The position numbers and the translations under genes are program-made. From assembly GCA_024691305.1 (NCBI GenBank), contig JAILNS010000032.1:48566-112565 (forward strand): a DNA stretch of 64,000 bases, read 5' to 3'. The DNA is from Lachnospiraceae bacterium (GTDB taxonomy: Bacteria > Bacillota > Clostridia > Lachnospirales > Lachnospiraceae). Positions 17,821 to 25,926 of this stretch are shown one piece after another (positions within the stretch are counted from its first letter, which is position 1; every line of letters begins with the position of its first letter). The notes beneath the pieces are model-generated. The model was not told the DNA's origin and made no database searches. It saw nothing but the letters and a program-made list of their open reading frames with translations.

Positions 17821-17860
17821 CTTGCGATGTTTTCCGACTTACGAAGCAATATTTGCTTTC

Positions 17861-18874
17861 TTATGATGTCATATCAAGCTGTGCCATGGTTCCGACTCTT
17901 CCGGATTCCCGTAAGAATATGCCCGAAGAACGTACATAGGCATTTGTGTTATTAAAGGCATCATTTAGTGAAAACTGAGTACCCACATGTCCCAGATGGA
18001 TAGCCCCTACGTCGGCTTTCTTTAAGTCAATAAGTTCATCGTTTCCGTTTTCGTCTTTGGTCCAGACACGAAGTTTATCGAATATCTCATCATTCTCATC
18101 GATCCAGCCGTTATGGTCACTGTCGTATTTTTCAAGATCCTTAAATCCGTCTCCGCTCTTGGTTCCGAAGAGTTCGCTTCCGTCATTTATAATGCCGTCT
18201 TCGTTTAGATCGAGTGCAAGGAAGCCGCTTCCTTTACCGGCAAATGAGATATTTTCTTTTTGGCCGTCACAATCAAGGTCAAAAAGGAACTTAAAGTCCG
18301 AAACATCCGTCAGATCGGTATCCATGTTTATGACAAGAGGATCAGTAAGAAAATAGTCACTGGCCCGTAGTTCCTCGTATACCATGGAAAAAGACCGCGA
18401 CATGGACATTTCCACGCCAAAGTTTATCTCGCGTCCGTCGGAGGTTTTGACCGTTCCTGTTGAAGCAAAAGAAGTTGCTTCTTCCTCATAATAAGAAAAA
18501 CTCGTGTAAGAGGTCTTGACCCACAGTGCTCCCATTGACGATCCCTGCGCGGAAGATGCCTGTTGCGCATCGTTAACCCCCGTGAAGTTTCCATATGATC
18601 CTGAAGAGTCTGCAGAATTAAATCTGCGCAGGAAATCAAATATCCTGTGCAAAATCTGAAGGCGGATCGCCGAAATGGAGTTTGACCGGTTTAAACCGGT
18701 TTGAACGTTTGGGGTCTGGATAAGTGGCTGGTTTAAAAGATTCTGGTAGAAGCTTAGCGACTGTTCGTCATCGCCAGCTTTGGTCATCCGGCGCATTCCG
18801 GATGAGAGCATCTGAGTACGACTTGAAAATGAACGTCTCGATGCCATAGATACTGCACTGTCCGCAATTCTCAT
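17861..18874 (-). CDS. EF-hand-like calcium-binding protein of unknown function under a flagellar-type promoter
   Basis: 337 residues, no signal peptide. The N-terminus is Ser/Arg/Met-rich (MRIADSAVSMASRRSF). From about residue 190 there is a block with calcium-loop patterns: DLDCDGQKE, DLNEDGIINDGSELFG, DSDHNGWIDENDEIF and DENGNDELID. This block (F-D-L-D-x-D-G ... F-L-A-L-D-x-N-x-D-G-x-I-x-D-G-x-E-L-F-G) is widespread at the ends of RTX-like and VCBS-like proteins, usually of unknown function. Transcription appears to start from a sigma-D promoter at 19047-19073 with a 165-base structured leader, linking it to motility. An export route without a signal peptide (for example flagellar export) is speculation. 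Confidence 0.75.
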   Translation of the reverse strand: MRIADSAVSMASRRSFSSRTQMLSSGMRRMTKAGDDEQSLSFYQNLLNQPLIQTPNVQTGLNRSNSISAIRLQILHRIFDFLRRFNSADSSGSYGNFTGVNDAQQASSAQGSSMGALWVKTSYTSFSYYEEEATSFASTGTVKTSDGREINFGVEMSMSRSFSMVYEELRASDYFLTDPLVINMDTDLTDVSDFKFLFDLDCDGQKENISFAGKGSGFLALDLNEDGIINDGSELFGTKSGDGFKDLEKYDSDHNGWIDENDEIFDKLRVWTKDENGNDELIDLKKADVGAIHLGHVGTQFSLNDAFNNTNAYVRSSGIFLRESGRVGTMAQLDMTS

Positions 18875-19040
18875 GTTTCCCTCTTTTCCGGGGCCCCGTG
18901 AAATGCTAACTGACAGACCCCTAAGTTAATGAGGTGCTCCTGCTCAGTAGGGTAGATGTCCTTACCTTTCCTGAAGCTGATCAGTTACACATTTATAATG
19001 CTGTCTCGCCACGGTTTCCGTACGATGGTAAACTGAGACA
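18875..19040 (-). promoter_or_regulatory. Structured 5' leader RNA, class unknown
   Basis: The leader opens with a hairpin closed by UGUCUC/GAGACA (19035-19040 with 19002-19007) enclosing an ACGG-AAA-CCGU stem-loop. A second domain is closed by a long stem: 18981-18994 (AAATG..TAACTGA on the minus strand) with 18901-18913 (TCAGTTA.CATTT). Inside it lie GGTA/TACC (18951-18954 with 18963-18966) and TGAG/CTCA (18930-18933 with 18943-18946) hairpins. The palindrome CGGGGCCCCG sits next to the ribosome site AGAGGG. I could not match it to a known riboswitch, including both c-di-GMP classes. Confidence 0.45.
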
Positions 19041-19046
19041 TATATT

Positions 19047-19073
19047 ATATCGGCTAAAATGCATATATAATTA
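19047..19073 (-). promoter_or_regulatory. Sigma-D (sigma-28, flagellar) promoter
   Basis: Minus strand reads TAAT, 15 bases, GCCGATAT. The B. subtilis sigma-D consensus is TAAA-N14-16-GCCGATAT, so the -10 is a full match and the -35 differs at one base. The predicted start, near 19040, coincides with the first base of the leader hairpin. Confidence 0.7.
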
Positions 19074-19143
19074 ATGTGTAGAATGTGATAATCTTGTTTG
19101 GGCAGTTTTGCAAAAAATCATATACATGAAATGGAGACTTAAA

Positions 19144-20325
19144 ATGCTGTTAAGTATCGCCGTGATCCTTTTGTCCGGTTTATTATTGGGGACACTTTGT
19201 AAAAAAATAAGATTTCCAAGCCTGTTTGGAATGATAATCGCAGGTATAATCATAGGACCGTATGTACTTGACCTTATCGATTCGTCTATCCTTAATATTT
19301 CTTCGGAGATAAGAAGGATCGCACTTATCATCATACTTATACGGGCGGGCTTAAAGCTTGATCTGTCGGATCTTAAGAAAGTGGGAAGACCTGCGATCCT
19401 CATGTGTTTTGTGCCTGCATGTTTCGAGATCGTAGGGATGGTGATCCTTGCACCGGTGGTGTTTGGGATGAACAGACTTGATGCGGCGATCCTCGGCGCG
19501 GTAATAGGTGCGGTATCACCGGCTGTCATAGTTCCGAGAATGATCAGACTCATAGATGAAGGCTACGGTAAGGACAAAGGTATCCCTCAGATGATACTGG
19601 CCGGTGCCTCCGTGGATGATGTATTTGTGATAGTGATGTTTACTACATTTACGGGACTGGCACAGGGAGAAAGTGTTTCGGTGATGTCCTTTGTAAATAT
19701 ACCAATATCCATCCTGCTTGGAATATTGATTGGTGCTTTGGCCGGATATGTTCTCTATAAGTGGTTTGTTAAAACGGATATGAGCCTTATACTCATGACC
19801 GTGATCTTATTGTCAGTAAGCTTTTTATTATCGGCGGTAGAGACCGGACTTACATTTATCCCGTTTGCGTCACTGATAGCCATCATGTGTGTGGGAACTG
19901 CGATCAGACGCTCAGATACCGGTATGGCCGTAAGGATATCCGGACAGTATGATAAATTATGGACCGTGGCGGAAATATTCCTTTTTGTGCTGGTCGGTGC
20001 TTCCGTAGCGGTAGATCATCTTAAAGAAGCCGGAATAACCGCAATTTTACTTATCCTGCTTGTTCTGCTGTTTAGAATGCTTGGTGTTTTCATCTGTATT
20101 ATGGGGACTGACTTAAATATTAAAGAAAAGCTGTTCTGCATGATCGCATACACTCCCAAAGCGACAGTGCAGGCGGCGATAGGCGGGCTTCCTTTGGCCA
20201 TGGGCCTGCCCTGCGGAGAGATCGTACTTACCATATCGGTTGTCGCAATCCTTCTTACCGCACCCCTTGGGGCATTCGGTATCGACCTGACTTACCGCAG
20301 ATTTCTTAAGGCAGACAAAGAGTAA
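19144..20325 (+). CDS. Cation:proton antiporter (CPA family)
   Basis: About 393 residues and roughly twelve membrane segments. ATG at 19144 is chosen because GGAG lies 8 bases upstream; earlier in-frame starts lack a ribosome site. LFGMIIAGIIIGPYVLDLID and the GAVIGAVSPAVIVPRMIRLIDEGYG segment, followed by GASVDDVFVIVMF (the acidic ion-binding site on the discontinuous helix), are typical of the NhaP/KefB-like Na+ or K+/H+ exchangers. No cytoplasmic TrkA domain is attached. The cation exchanged is not readable. Confidence 0.85.
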   Translation: MLLSIAVILLSGLLLGTLCKKIRFPSLFGMIIAGIIIGPYVLDLIDSSILNISSEIRRIALIIILIRAGLKLDLSDLKKVGRPAILMCFVPACFEIVGMVILAPVVFGMNRLDAAILGAVIGAVSPAVIVPRMIRLIDEGYGKDKGIPQMILAGASVDDVFVIVMFTTFTGLAQGESVSVMSFVNIPISILLGILIGALAGYVLYKWFVKTDMSLILMTVILLSVSFLLSAVETGLTFIPFASLIAIMCVGTAIRRSDTGMAVRISGQYDKLWTVAEIFLFVLVGASVAVDHLKEAGITAILLILLVLLFRMLGVFICIMGTDLNIKEKLFCMIAYTPKATVQAAIGGLPLAMGLPCGEIVLTISVVAILLTAPLGAFGIDLTYRRFLKADKE

Positions 20326-20398
20326 AAAGCCGATATTTGCGACATCAGGATATATATGATATTATTTATTATTATATTTTTTGAGAAAGGATATTGTT

Positions 20399-21805
20399 TT
20401 GGATACCCCAGGTGTCATACAGATTATAGTTTTACTCTTTTTGCTGATCATGTCAGCGTTCTTTTCTTCGGCAGAAACAGCGTTTACCACGGTTAACAGA
20501 GTGCGCATGCGTACTCTTGCGGAAGATGGCAATAAACACGCCATCAGGGTAGAGAATATCTTATCGGATTATTCCAAGATGCTGTCAACGATACTTGTTG
20601 GAAACAACATCGTCAATATAGCGGCTACTTCCATTGCCACATCGCTTACAATCAGATTGTTCGGAAATGTATATGTAGGTGTATCAACCGGTATACTAAC
20701 CTTTGTTGTGCTGATATTCGGTGAAGTCGTTCCCAAGAACTGGGCCAAGATAAACTGCGATAAGTTATCAATGGGCTACAGTATCATAATACGTTTCTTC
20801 ATGTTCTTATTCACACCGATCGTGGTCATTGTGGACGCCTTGTCCAAAGCCGTACTCAGGCTTATCGGAGTTGACCTTGATAAACAGGATGATCAGATAA
20901 CAGAAGATGAATTAAAGACATACGTCGATGTAAGCCATGAGGGAGGCGAGATAGAATCCGAAGAGCATGAGATGATATTTAATGTGTTAAACTTCTCTGA
21001 TTCGGAAGCCGAAGATATAATGATCCCGCGTGAGGACATGTCCACGATCGATGTTAACGCAAGCTATGCCGAAGTGCTTGAAGTCTTCCGCGACAAGATG
21101 TTTACACGCATTCCTGTCTGGGAGGAGGATCAGGACAATTTCATAGGTCTGGTAAACGTCAAGGACTTCATCCTTGTTGACGATGAGGAATCATTCTCAA
21201 TACGCGATATCATGCGTGAGGCAGTATATACGGTAGAACATAAGAAGACCCTCGATCTGCTGAAGGAAATGAAGGATAAGACCTTGAGTCTTGCTTTTGT
21301 CCTTAACGAATACGGCAGTTGTGTGGGCCTTATAACCATGGAAGACCTTCTTGAAGAGATAGTCGGCGATATCAGGGATGAGTTTGATGAAGACGAGGAA
21401 GAACTGATCATAGAGGTCGGATCGAGGGCATATCTTATAGAAGCATCCATGAAGACTGATGATATCAATGACAGCCTAGGTACCGAACTTCATTCCGAGG
21501 ATTATGATTCCATCGGCGGACTTATGATAGAAGCCCTTGAGAGACTTCCCGAGGACGGGGAAGTTGTGGAACTTGAGGACGGTACTCTTTTGCAGGCCAA
21601 AGGAATACATCAAAACAGGATCATGAAGGTCCTTATGACAGAACCCGAACCCAAACCGGAAACCGAGGAGGAGTCCGAAACAGAGGGTGATGGCAAGTCC
21701 AAAGACCGGGACAAAGATAAGGATAAAGATAAAGATAAAGGTGATGAGCATCCTGCGGTAGAAATAGGTGCGGATATAAATATCGATGTTTTTGATAATG
21801 AATGA
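20399..21805 (+). CDS. CNNM/HlyC-CorC family membrane protein with CBS pair
   Basis: About 468 residues. A TTG at 20399 is chosen with AGAAAGG 8 bases upstream; a TTG at 20381 is also in frame. Order: DUF21 membrane domain (1-190, including AFFSSAETAFTTVNRVRMRTL), paired CBS domains (215-330, with MIPREDMSTIDV and LTMEDLLEEIVGDI-like pattern), CorC_HlyC C-terminal domain (345-425, SIGGLMIEALERLPEDGE), then a highly charged tail with a Lys-Asp repeat coded by tandem GATAAA hexamers (21711-21740). The family is linked to Mg2+ or Co2+ efflux; CBS domains usually bind adenine nucleotides. Confidence 0.9.
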   Translation: MDTPGVIQIIVLLFLLIMSAFFSSAETAFTTVNRVRMRTLAEDGNKHAIRVENILSDYSKMLSTILVGNNIVNIAATSIATSLTIRLFGNVYVGVSTGILTFVVLIFGEVVPKNWAKINCDKLSMGYSIIIRFFMFLFTPIVVIVDALSKAVLRLIGVDLDKQDDQITEDELKTYVDVSHEGGEIESEEHEMIFNVLNFSDSEAEDIMIPREDMSTIDVNASYAEVLEVFRDKMFTRIPVWEEDQDNFIGLVNVKDFILVDDEESFSIRDIMREAVYTVEHKKTLDLLKEMKDKTLSLAFVLNEYGSCVGLITMEDLLEEIVGDIRDEFDEDEEELIIEVGSRAYLIEASMKTDDINDSLGTELHSEDYDSIGGLMIEALERLPEDGEVVELEDGTLLQAKGIHQNRIMKVLMTEPEPKPETEEESETEGDGKSKDRDKDKDKDKDKGDEHPAVEIGADINIDVFDNE

Positions 21806-21831
21806 TCCTTTAGTGCCGGAGAATCAACTTT

Positions 21832-22311
21832 ATGCAGATCACGATCATATGTGTCGGAAAGATAAAAGAAAAATTCTACAAGGAAGCAGTTTTAGAGTAT
21901 TCCAAGCGCCTTGGCAGATATTGTAAGTTAAATATTATAGAAGTTGCCGATGAAATGACTCCCGATGGAGCATCGGATAATTTAAAACTACAGATAATGG
22001 AAAAGGAAGCCGACAGGATATTGTCAAAGCTCCCCGCAGATGCGCATGTGATCTCATTGGAAATTAAAGGGCAGGAGTATACCTCCGAGGCCCTTTCTTC
22101 ATATATGGAATCTCTGGGTATAAGCGGGATAAGTCATATCGTCTTTATCATAGGCGGATCGCTCGGGCTTCATCCTTCGGTTTCAGATCGTGCCGATATG
22201 CATCTTAGTTTTTCCCGGATGACATTTCCGCATCAGCTTATGCGGGTGATACTTTTAGAACAGATATACAGAAGTTATCGTATAATGAACGGCGAACCTT
22301 ACCATAAGTGA
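21832..22311 (+). CDS. rlmH: 23S rRNA (pseudouridine1915-N3)-methyltransferase
   Basis: 159 residues, the normal length. SPOUT-fold methyltransferase that modifies helix 69 of 23S rRNA using S-adenosylmethionine. Conserved blocks include ITIICVGKIKEKFYKEAV at the start, the SAM-binding IGGSLGLHPSV knot region and the invariant C-terminal RMTFPHQLMRVILLEQIYRSYRI...GEPYHK. A likely stem between the gene end and the next 20 bases (GGCGA/TCGCC) may help stop transcription toward the convergent AraC gene. Confidence 0.97.
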   Translation: MQITIICVGKIKEKFYKEAVLEYSKRLGRYCKLNIIEVADEMTPDGASDNLKLQIMEKEADRILSKLPADAHVISLEIKGQEYTSEALSSYMESLGISGISHIVFIIGGSLGLHPSVSDRADMHLSFSRMTFPHQLMRVILLEQIYRSYRIMNGEPYHK

Positions 22312-22341
22312 GGATCGCCGTTATGTATGAGTGCAGTGTGA

Positions 22342-23202
22342 TCACGCGTAGTAGCGCATCTTGCGGTATTGGGTCGGTGTCATTCCCTTTATCTGCTTGA
22401 ACATCCGGATAAAAGCAGATAAGCTTTCAAATCCCGAGGCCGTAGCGACATCCGTTATGGTAAGATCTTCTCTTGCAAGAAGCAGCTCTGCTTTTTCAAT
22501 CCTCTTATGACTTACATACTGATAAAAAGTCTGTCCCGAAAACTGTTTAAACAGGCGGCTGAAATGAAATTTGCTAAACCCGCTTAAGTCAGCCATACGG
22601 TCTAAGGATAATTCTTCCGTGCAGTTATCGGAAATATAATCGCATATCGAAATGAACTTGGCGGTGTATTCCTGCCGTTTGTCGGGAGTAACATCAAACG
22701 ATGGAGTGTCTGAAGCATAGTATCTGCCGGTGATCGCAAGAATCTGAAGAACCTTGCTGTAGATCACAGCCTCTGAGAGCGAACTGAAATACTGGTACTC
22801 ATCTGCAATTTCCATAAGGAGGCGCCTTACTTCGGGGTATATATCAGGTGCATTGCTCTGTGTTATGAGCCTGACCGGAGCCATTAAGGACAGGATAGTA
22901 TCAATTTCTTTTAACTGTCTTAAGAAATGCACTTCCGGCTGGAATATTATCCTTTTTCCCTTGGGAGGGGCATACAGGGTGTGAAGAGTACAGGGAAATA
23001 TCATCAGGATATCGCCCTCCCTAAGCTCGAATCTGTGGTTGGCAACTTCTGCTATATAGTAACTTTCAAGAGGCATTATGATCTCCATCGACGGATGCCA
23101 GTGGGGAGGGTAATCCTCTGTTTTATCGTTAATATACAGCCTGAGTTTGGTGTCTTCTTTATGATTTACTGTTTCATAAATTCCTTGTAAGTTCTCAATC
23201 AT
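22342..23202 (-). CDS. AraC family transcriptional regulator
   Basis: 286 residues. N-terminal cupin sensing domain (PPHWHPSMEIIMPL ... ELREGDILMIFPCTLHTL) and two C-terminal helix-turn-helix units: LSLDRMADLSGFSKFHFSRLF and LTITDVATASGFESLSAFIRMF, ending in GMTPTQYRKMR. It is divergent from the sugar importer and GH3 genes, separated by 266 bases, so it is very likely their activator, responding to a sugar bound by the cupin. Acts in the cytoplasm as a DNA-binding dimer. Confidence 0.92.
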   Translation of the reverse strand: MIENLQGIYETVNHKEDTKLRLYINDKTEDYPPHWHPSMEIIMPLESYYIAEVANHRFELREGDILMIFPCTLHTLYAPPKGKRIIFQPEVHFLRQLKEIDTILSLMAPVRLITQSNAPDIYPEVRRLLMEIADEYQYFSSLSEAVIYSKVLQILAITGRYYASDTPSFDVTPDKRQEYTAKFISICDYISDNCTEELSLDRMADLSGFSKFHFSRLFKQFSGQTFYQYVSHKRIEKAELLLAREDLTITDVATASGFESLSAFIRMFKQIKGMTPTQYRKMRYYA

Positions 23203-23426
23203 TGCTTTTTTTGCTCACTTTTTAACTATTTTTAATCTCTGAAACTCCGATTATTTGTAAAAACATTGAAAAAGTTGTGGTAAAAGCGGAAATAATTGCT
23301 TTACACATAAGAAATTATAACTCTGAATTGTATTTTTTGGAATACAAAAATAGCAAGAATTGATAATTCGTCGTCAATTATTTGAAAGAAATGAATCAAT
23401 TCCGGTGTTATATTGACACTATCAGA

Positions 23427-23444
23427 GGTTTCAAATTTGAAACC
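23427..23444. promoter_or_regulatory. Candidate operator: perfect 18-base palindrome
   Basis: GGTTTCAAATTTGAAACC lies between a TTGACA hexamer (23413-23418) and the GGAGG of the binding-protein gene, covering the expected -10 area. Also in this 266-base divergent region are a TTGTATT/AATACAA hairpin and an AATTGATAATT/CAATTATT pair, all possible binding sites for the AraC regulator. Confidence 0.45.
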
Positions 23445-23468
23445 GCAATTTCATAAAGGAGGCAAATT

Positions 23469-24857
23469 ATGAATAAGAAACTTGTTTCAATCATGCTCTC
23501 CGCAGTGATGGTAGCTTCAATGGTAACAGGTTGTGGATCAGCCGCAACAGATACCGCAGCTACAGACACAGCTGAGACAACAACTGCAACAGAAGAAACC
23601 AAGACTGAAGCAGCAGACACCACAGCAACAGAAACCGCAGAAGCTCCCGCAGCTGACGGTGAGGTTCAGGAGATCACCTTCATGGTATGGGATGATCTTA
23701 ACGCAACAGAGGACCTTATCTCCAAAGGATATAAGGATTCCATCGACAGATTTAATGCAGATTACGAAGGACAGTATCACTGCACACCTATCACTACCAA
23801 CCTTGAAGAGTACTACACCAAGTTGAATGCTCTTGTAGCAGCAGGCGAGACCCCCGATGTATTCATCGTTTCTCCCGGTCCCAACCTTGATGACTATGTA
23901 AAACCCGGTGTAGCAGCTAAGCTTGATGATTATCTTGCAGACGGCTGGAAAGACACATTCACATCAGACGCAGTATTCGCAGGCGGTACATATGATGACG
24001 GTATCTATGCAATTCCGCTTAACATCGCAGCAGCATGTGTATTCTATAACACAGAGATGTTTGAAGATGCAGGCGCAACAGTTCCCAAGACATTTGATGA
24101 ACTCCTTGATTCCTGCCAGAAACTTCAGGATGCAGGTTATACGCCTATCACTATTTCAGCAGGTACCGCTTGGTGTCTGTCAATGGTAGCAGGTTATCTC
24201 TGCGACAGAAACGGTCTTGACCTTGATGCTGTAGCAGCTCATGAAACAGACTGGATGGATGAGAAGGTTATCAATGCCGGAAAGCAGATCCAGGAACTTT
24301 CCAAGTACTTCCAGCCTACAGCAGCAGGTGATGACAACGATATAGCTACAGCAGCATTCTACAATGGTGAAGCAGCAATCCTTATCCAGGGTTCATGGGC
24401 TATCGGCCAGATCAACGGTTCATGCGAAGAAGGTTTCGCTGATAAGGTTGGCGTATTCGCTTTCCCTGCAGTAGATGGTTCTTCAGCAGATCCTAACAGA
24501 GTTATAGCTAAGTCTGACTCTCTTGCAATGAGCTCTACATCAGCTTGTCCTGAAGCAGCAGTTGCACTTATGAAGTACTTTACAGATGATACAGCTCAGA
24601 AGTACACCGCAGAAGTCGGCGGAAAGATCCCCGTTACTACAGTTGAGTATGATGCAGCAGTAGCTCCTCCGGAACTTGCATATGTTATGGACGTATTCAA
24701 GAATGCAAGCGGAACATTCGGTTTCTACAACGAGTCACTCTATGATACAGAAGCGGGTTCAACATTTGATAACTGCTTCGTAGAGATCTTCAAGGGTGAG
24801 GATCCTGCAACAGCTCTTCAGCCGATCCAGGATTACTACGAGATGAACGTTTGGTAA
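23469..24857 (+). CDS. Sugar ABC transporter substrate-binding lipoprotein (CUT1)
   Basis: 462 residues. Signal peptide ends in the lipobox VTGC (Cys22), so the protein is tethered to the outer membrane face; a Thr/Ala/Glu linker of about 40 residues follows. The mature domain has family 1 binding-protein features: ITFMVWDDLNATEDLI, DRFNADYEGQYHCTPI, TPDVFIVSPGP and NGEAAILIQGSWAIGQI. Codon use is strongly biased as in msmK, indicating heavy expression. Followed by hairpins that could raise its level over the permeases. The ligand is probably a plant-derived oligosaccharide, given the GH3 gene at the end of the operon. Confidence 0.93.
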   Translation: MNKKLVSIMLSAVMVASMVTGCGSAATDTAATDTAETTTATEETKTEAADTTATETAEAPAADGEVQEITFMVWDDLNATEDLISKGYKDSIDRFNADYEGQYHCTPITTNLEEYYTKLNALVAAGETPDVFIVSPGPNLDDYVKPGVAAKLDDYLADGWKDTFTSDAVFAGGTYDDGIYAIPLNIAAACVFYNTEMFEDAGATVPKTFDELLDSCQKLQDAGYTPITISAGTAWCLSMVAGYLCDRNGLDLDAVAAHETDWMDEKVINAGKQIQELSKYFQPTAAGDDNDIATAAFYNGEAAILIQGSWAIGQINGSCEEGFADKVGVFAFPAVDGSSADPNRVIAKSDSLAMSSTSACPEAAVALMKYFTDDTAQKYTAEVGGKIPVTTVEYDAAVAPPELAYVMDVFKNASGTFGFYNESLYDTEAGSTFDNCFVEIFKGEDPATALQPIQDYYEMNVW

Positions 24858-24884
24858 ATCAAACGAACTTTTAAGGAAGACTAA

Positions 24885-24975
24885 GGCCGGCACCCGAAAG
24901 GGTGCTGACCTTTATATAGGGGATCGATACGGACCCTTTACCTACTCAGAATGTACGGTCTCTTATATAAAGGTC
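24885..24975 (+). promoter_or_regulatory. Intercistronic RNA structures between binding protein and permease
   Basis: A GAAA-capped hairpin (24885-24910, GGCACCC/GGGTGC core) is followed by a perfect 12-base inverted pair, GACCTTTATATA (24907-24918) and TATATAAAGGTC (24964-24975). The two structures share bases 24907-24910 and so may exclude each other. No U-run follows the first, so it is more likely a stabiliser or partial barrier than a full terminator. Confidence 0.55.
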
Positions 24976-25009
24976 AGGAGGCGAGAGAGTAAAATTAGGA
25001 GGTTACCTT

Positions 25010-25915
25010 ATGGACAAAATGTTGAGAAACAAAAAAGCAATAATCCTGTTTTTGGCACCGGCACTGATATTATTTACGGCGGTGTTGTTCATCCCAATCT
25101 GCAAGGCTATCTATTATTCGTTCTGTAATTACAAGACAAACTATCCTATAGAGTTTTGCGGATTCGACAACTATGTAAAGATGTTTACCAAGGATAAGAC
25201 GATGCGTATAGCGCTCAGGAACTCAATGTTCTTCATGATCTTCTCGTGCGTATCACAGCTTATCTTGGGCCTTGTACTTGCAGCACTTCTTACCAATATC
25301 AAAAAAGGCCGGAACCTGTTTAAGAACATTTACTATCTGCCCTGTGTTCTTTCATCTGCAGCACTCGGACTTTTGTGGATGTTCGTATTCACTCCCAAAC
25401 TCGGTATCAACCAGATGTTAGCTTCACTCGGTATCCTAAACGACTGTACGGATGGCCCCCAGTGGCTGTTTAATACCGACGGATATATAATTCTTCCCAT
25501 CATAGTAATATCATTTGTAGCGCTGTGGCAGTATGTAGGACAGTCGATGATGCTTTACATGGCTCAGATATCCGGAATAAGCAAAGATATATATGAGGCA
25601 GCGGATATAGACGGATGTACCAAGACTCAGGCATTCTTCCGGATCACGCTTCCGCTCATCAGACCGATGGTCGCTACGGCGATGTCACTTAATGCGATCG
25701 GTTCACTTAAATTCTTCGATCTTGTATATAACATGATCCCTGAAGGATTCTTAAGTAACAAAGCACATGTTCTCGCAACACATCTTTATGATCAGGCATT
25801 TAAATATAACAAACTCGGATATGGTTCCGCAATCGGTGTTGTACTTCTTGTTATGTGTCTGATAGTGACGTTTTTGATCAACAAGTTTGTCAAAGTTGAC
25901 AATTATGAAATGTAG
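25010..25915 (+). CDS. Sugar ABC transporter permease, MalF type
   Basis: 301 residues, six predicted membrane helices. Starts LFLAPALILFTAVLFIPICKAIYYSF, typical of CUT1 first permeases, and carries the EAA cytoplasmic loop that docks the ATPase: EAADIDGCTKTQAFFRITLPLIRP. AGGAGG ribosome site. Part of the importer with the binding protein upstream and MalG-type permease downstream; stop and next start are 12 bases apart. Confidence 0.94.
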   Translation: MDKMLRNKKAIILFLAPALILFTAVLFIPICKAIYYSFCNYKTNYPIEFCGFDNYVKMFTKDKTMRIALRNSMFFMIFSCVSQLILGLVLAALLTNIKKGRNLFKNIYYLPCVLSSAALGLLWMFVFTPKLGINQMLASLGILNDCTDGPQWLFNTDGYIILPIIVISFVALWQYVGQSMMLYMAQISGISKDIYEAADIDGCTKTQAFFRITLPLIRPMVATAMSLNAIGSLKFFDLVYNMIPEGFLSNKAHVLATHLYDQAFKYNKLGYGSAIGVVLLVMCLIVTFLINKFVKVDNYEM

Positions 25916-25926
25916 GAGGTGAGACC

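Noticed and set aside
18875..19040. c-di-GMP riboswitch in the sigma-D leader
   Set aside because: The conserved GGCAAACC, GCAAAGCC and tetraloop-receptor elements of class I and the class II core are not visible, so only an unassigned structured leader is claimed.
20329..20336. Second GCCGATAT sigma-D-like -10 before the CNNM gene
   Set aside because: The nearest TAAG is 18 bases upstream, outside the usual 14-16 spacing, and the site overlaps the end of the previous gene.
21708..21740. Hexameric GATAAA repeat as a regulatory repeat
   Set aside because: It is inside the CNNM-protein gene and codes for its Lys-Asp tail.
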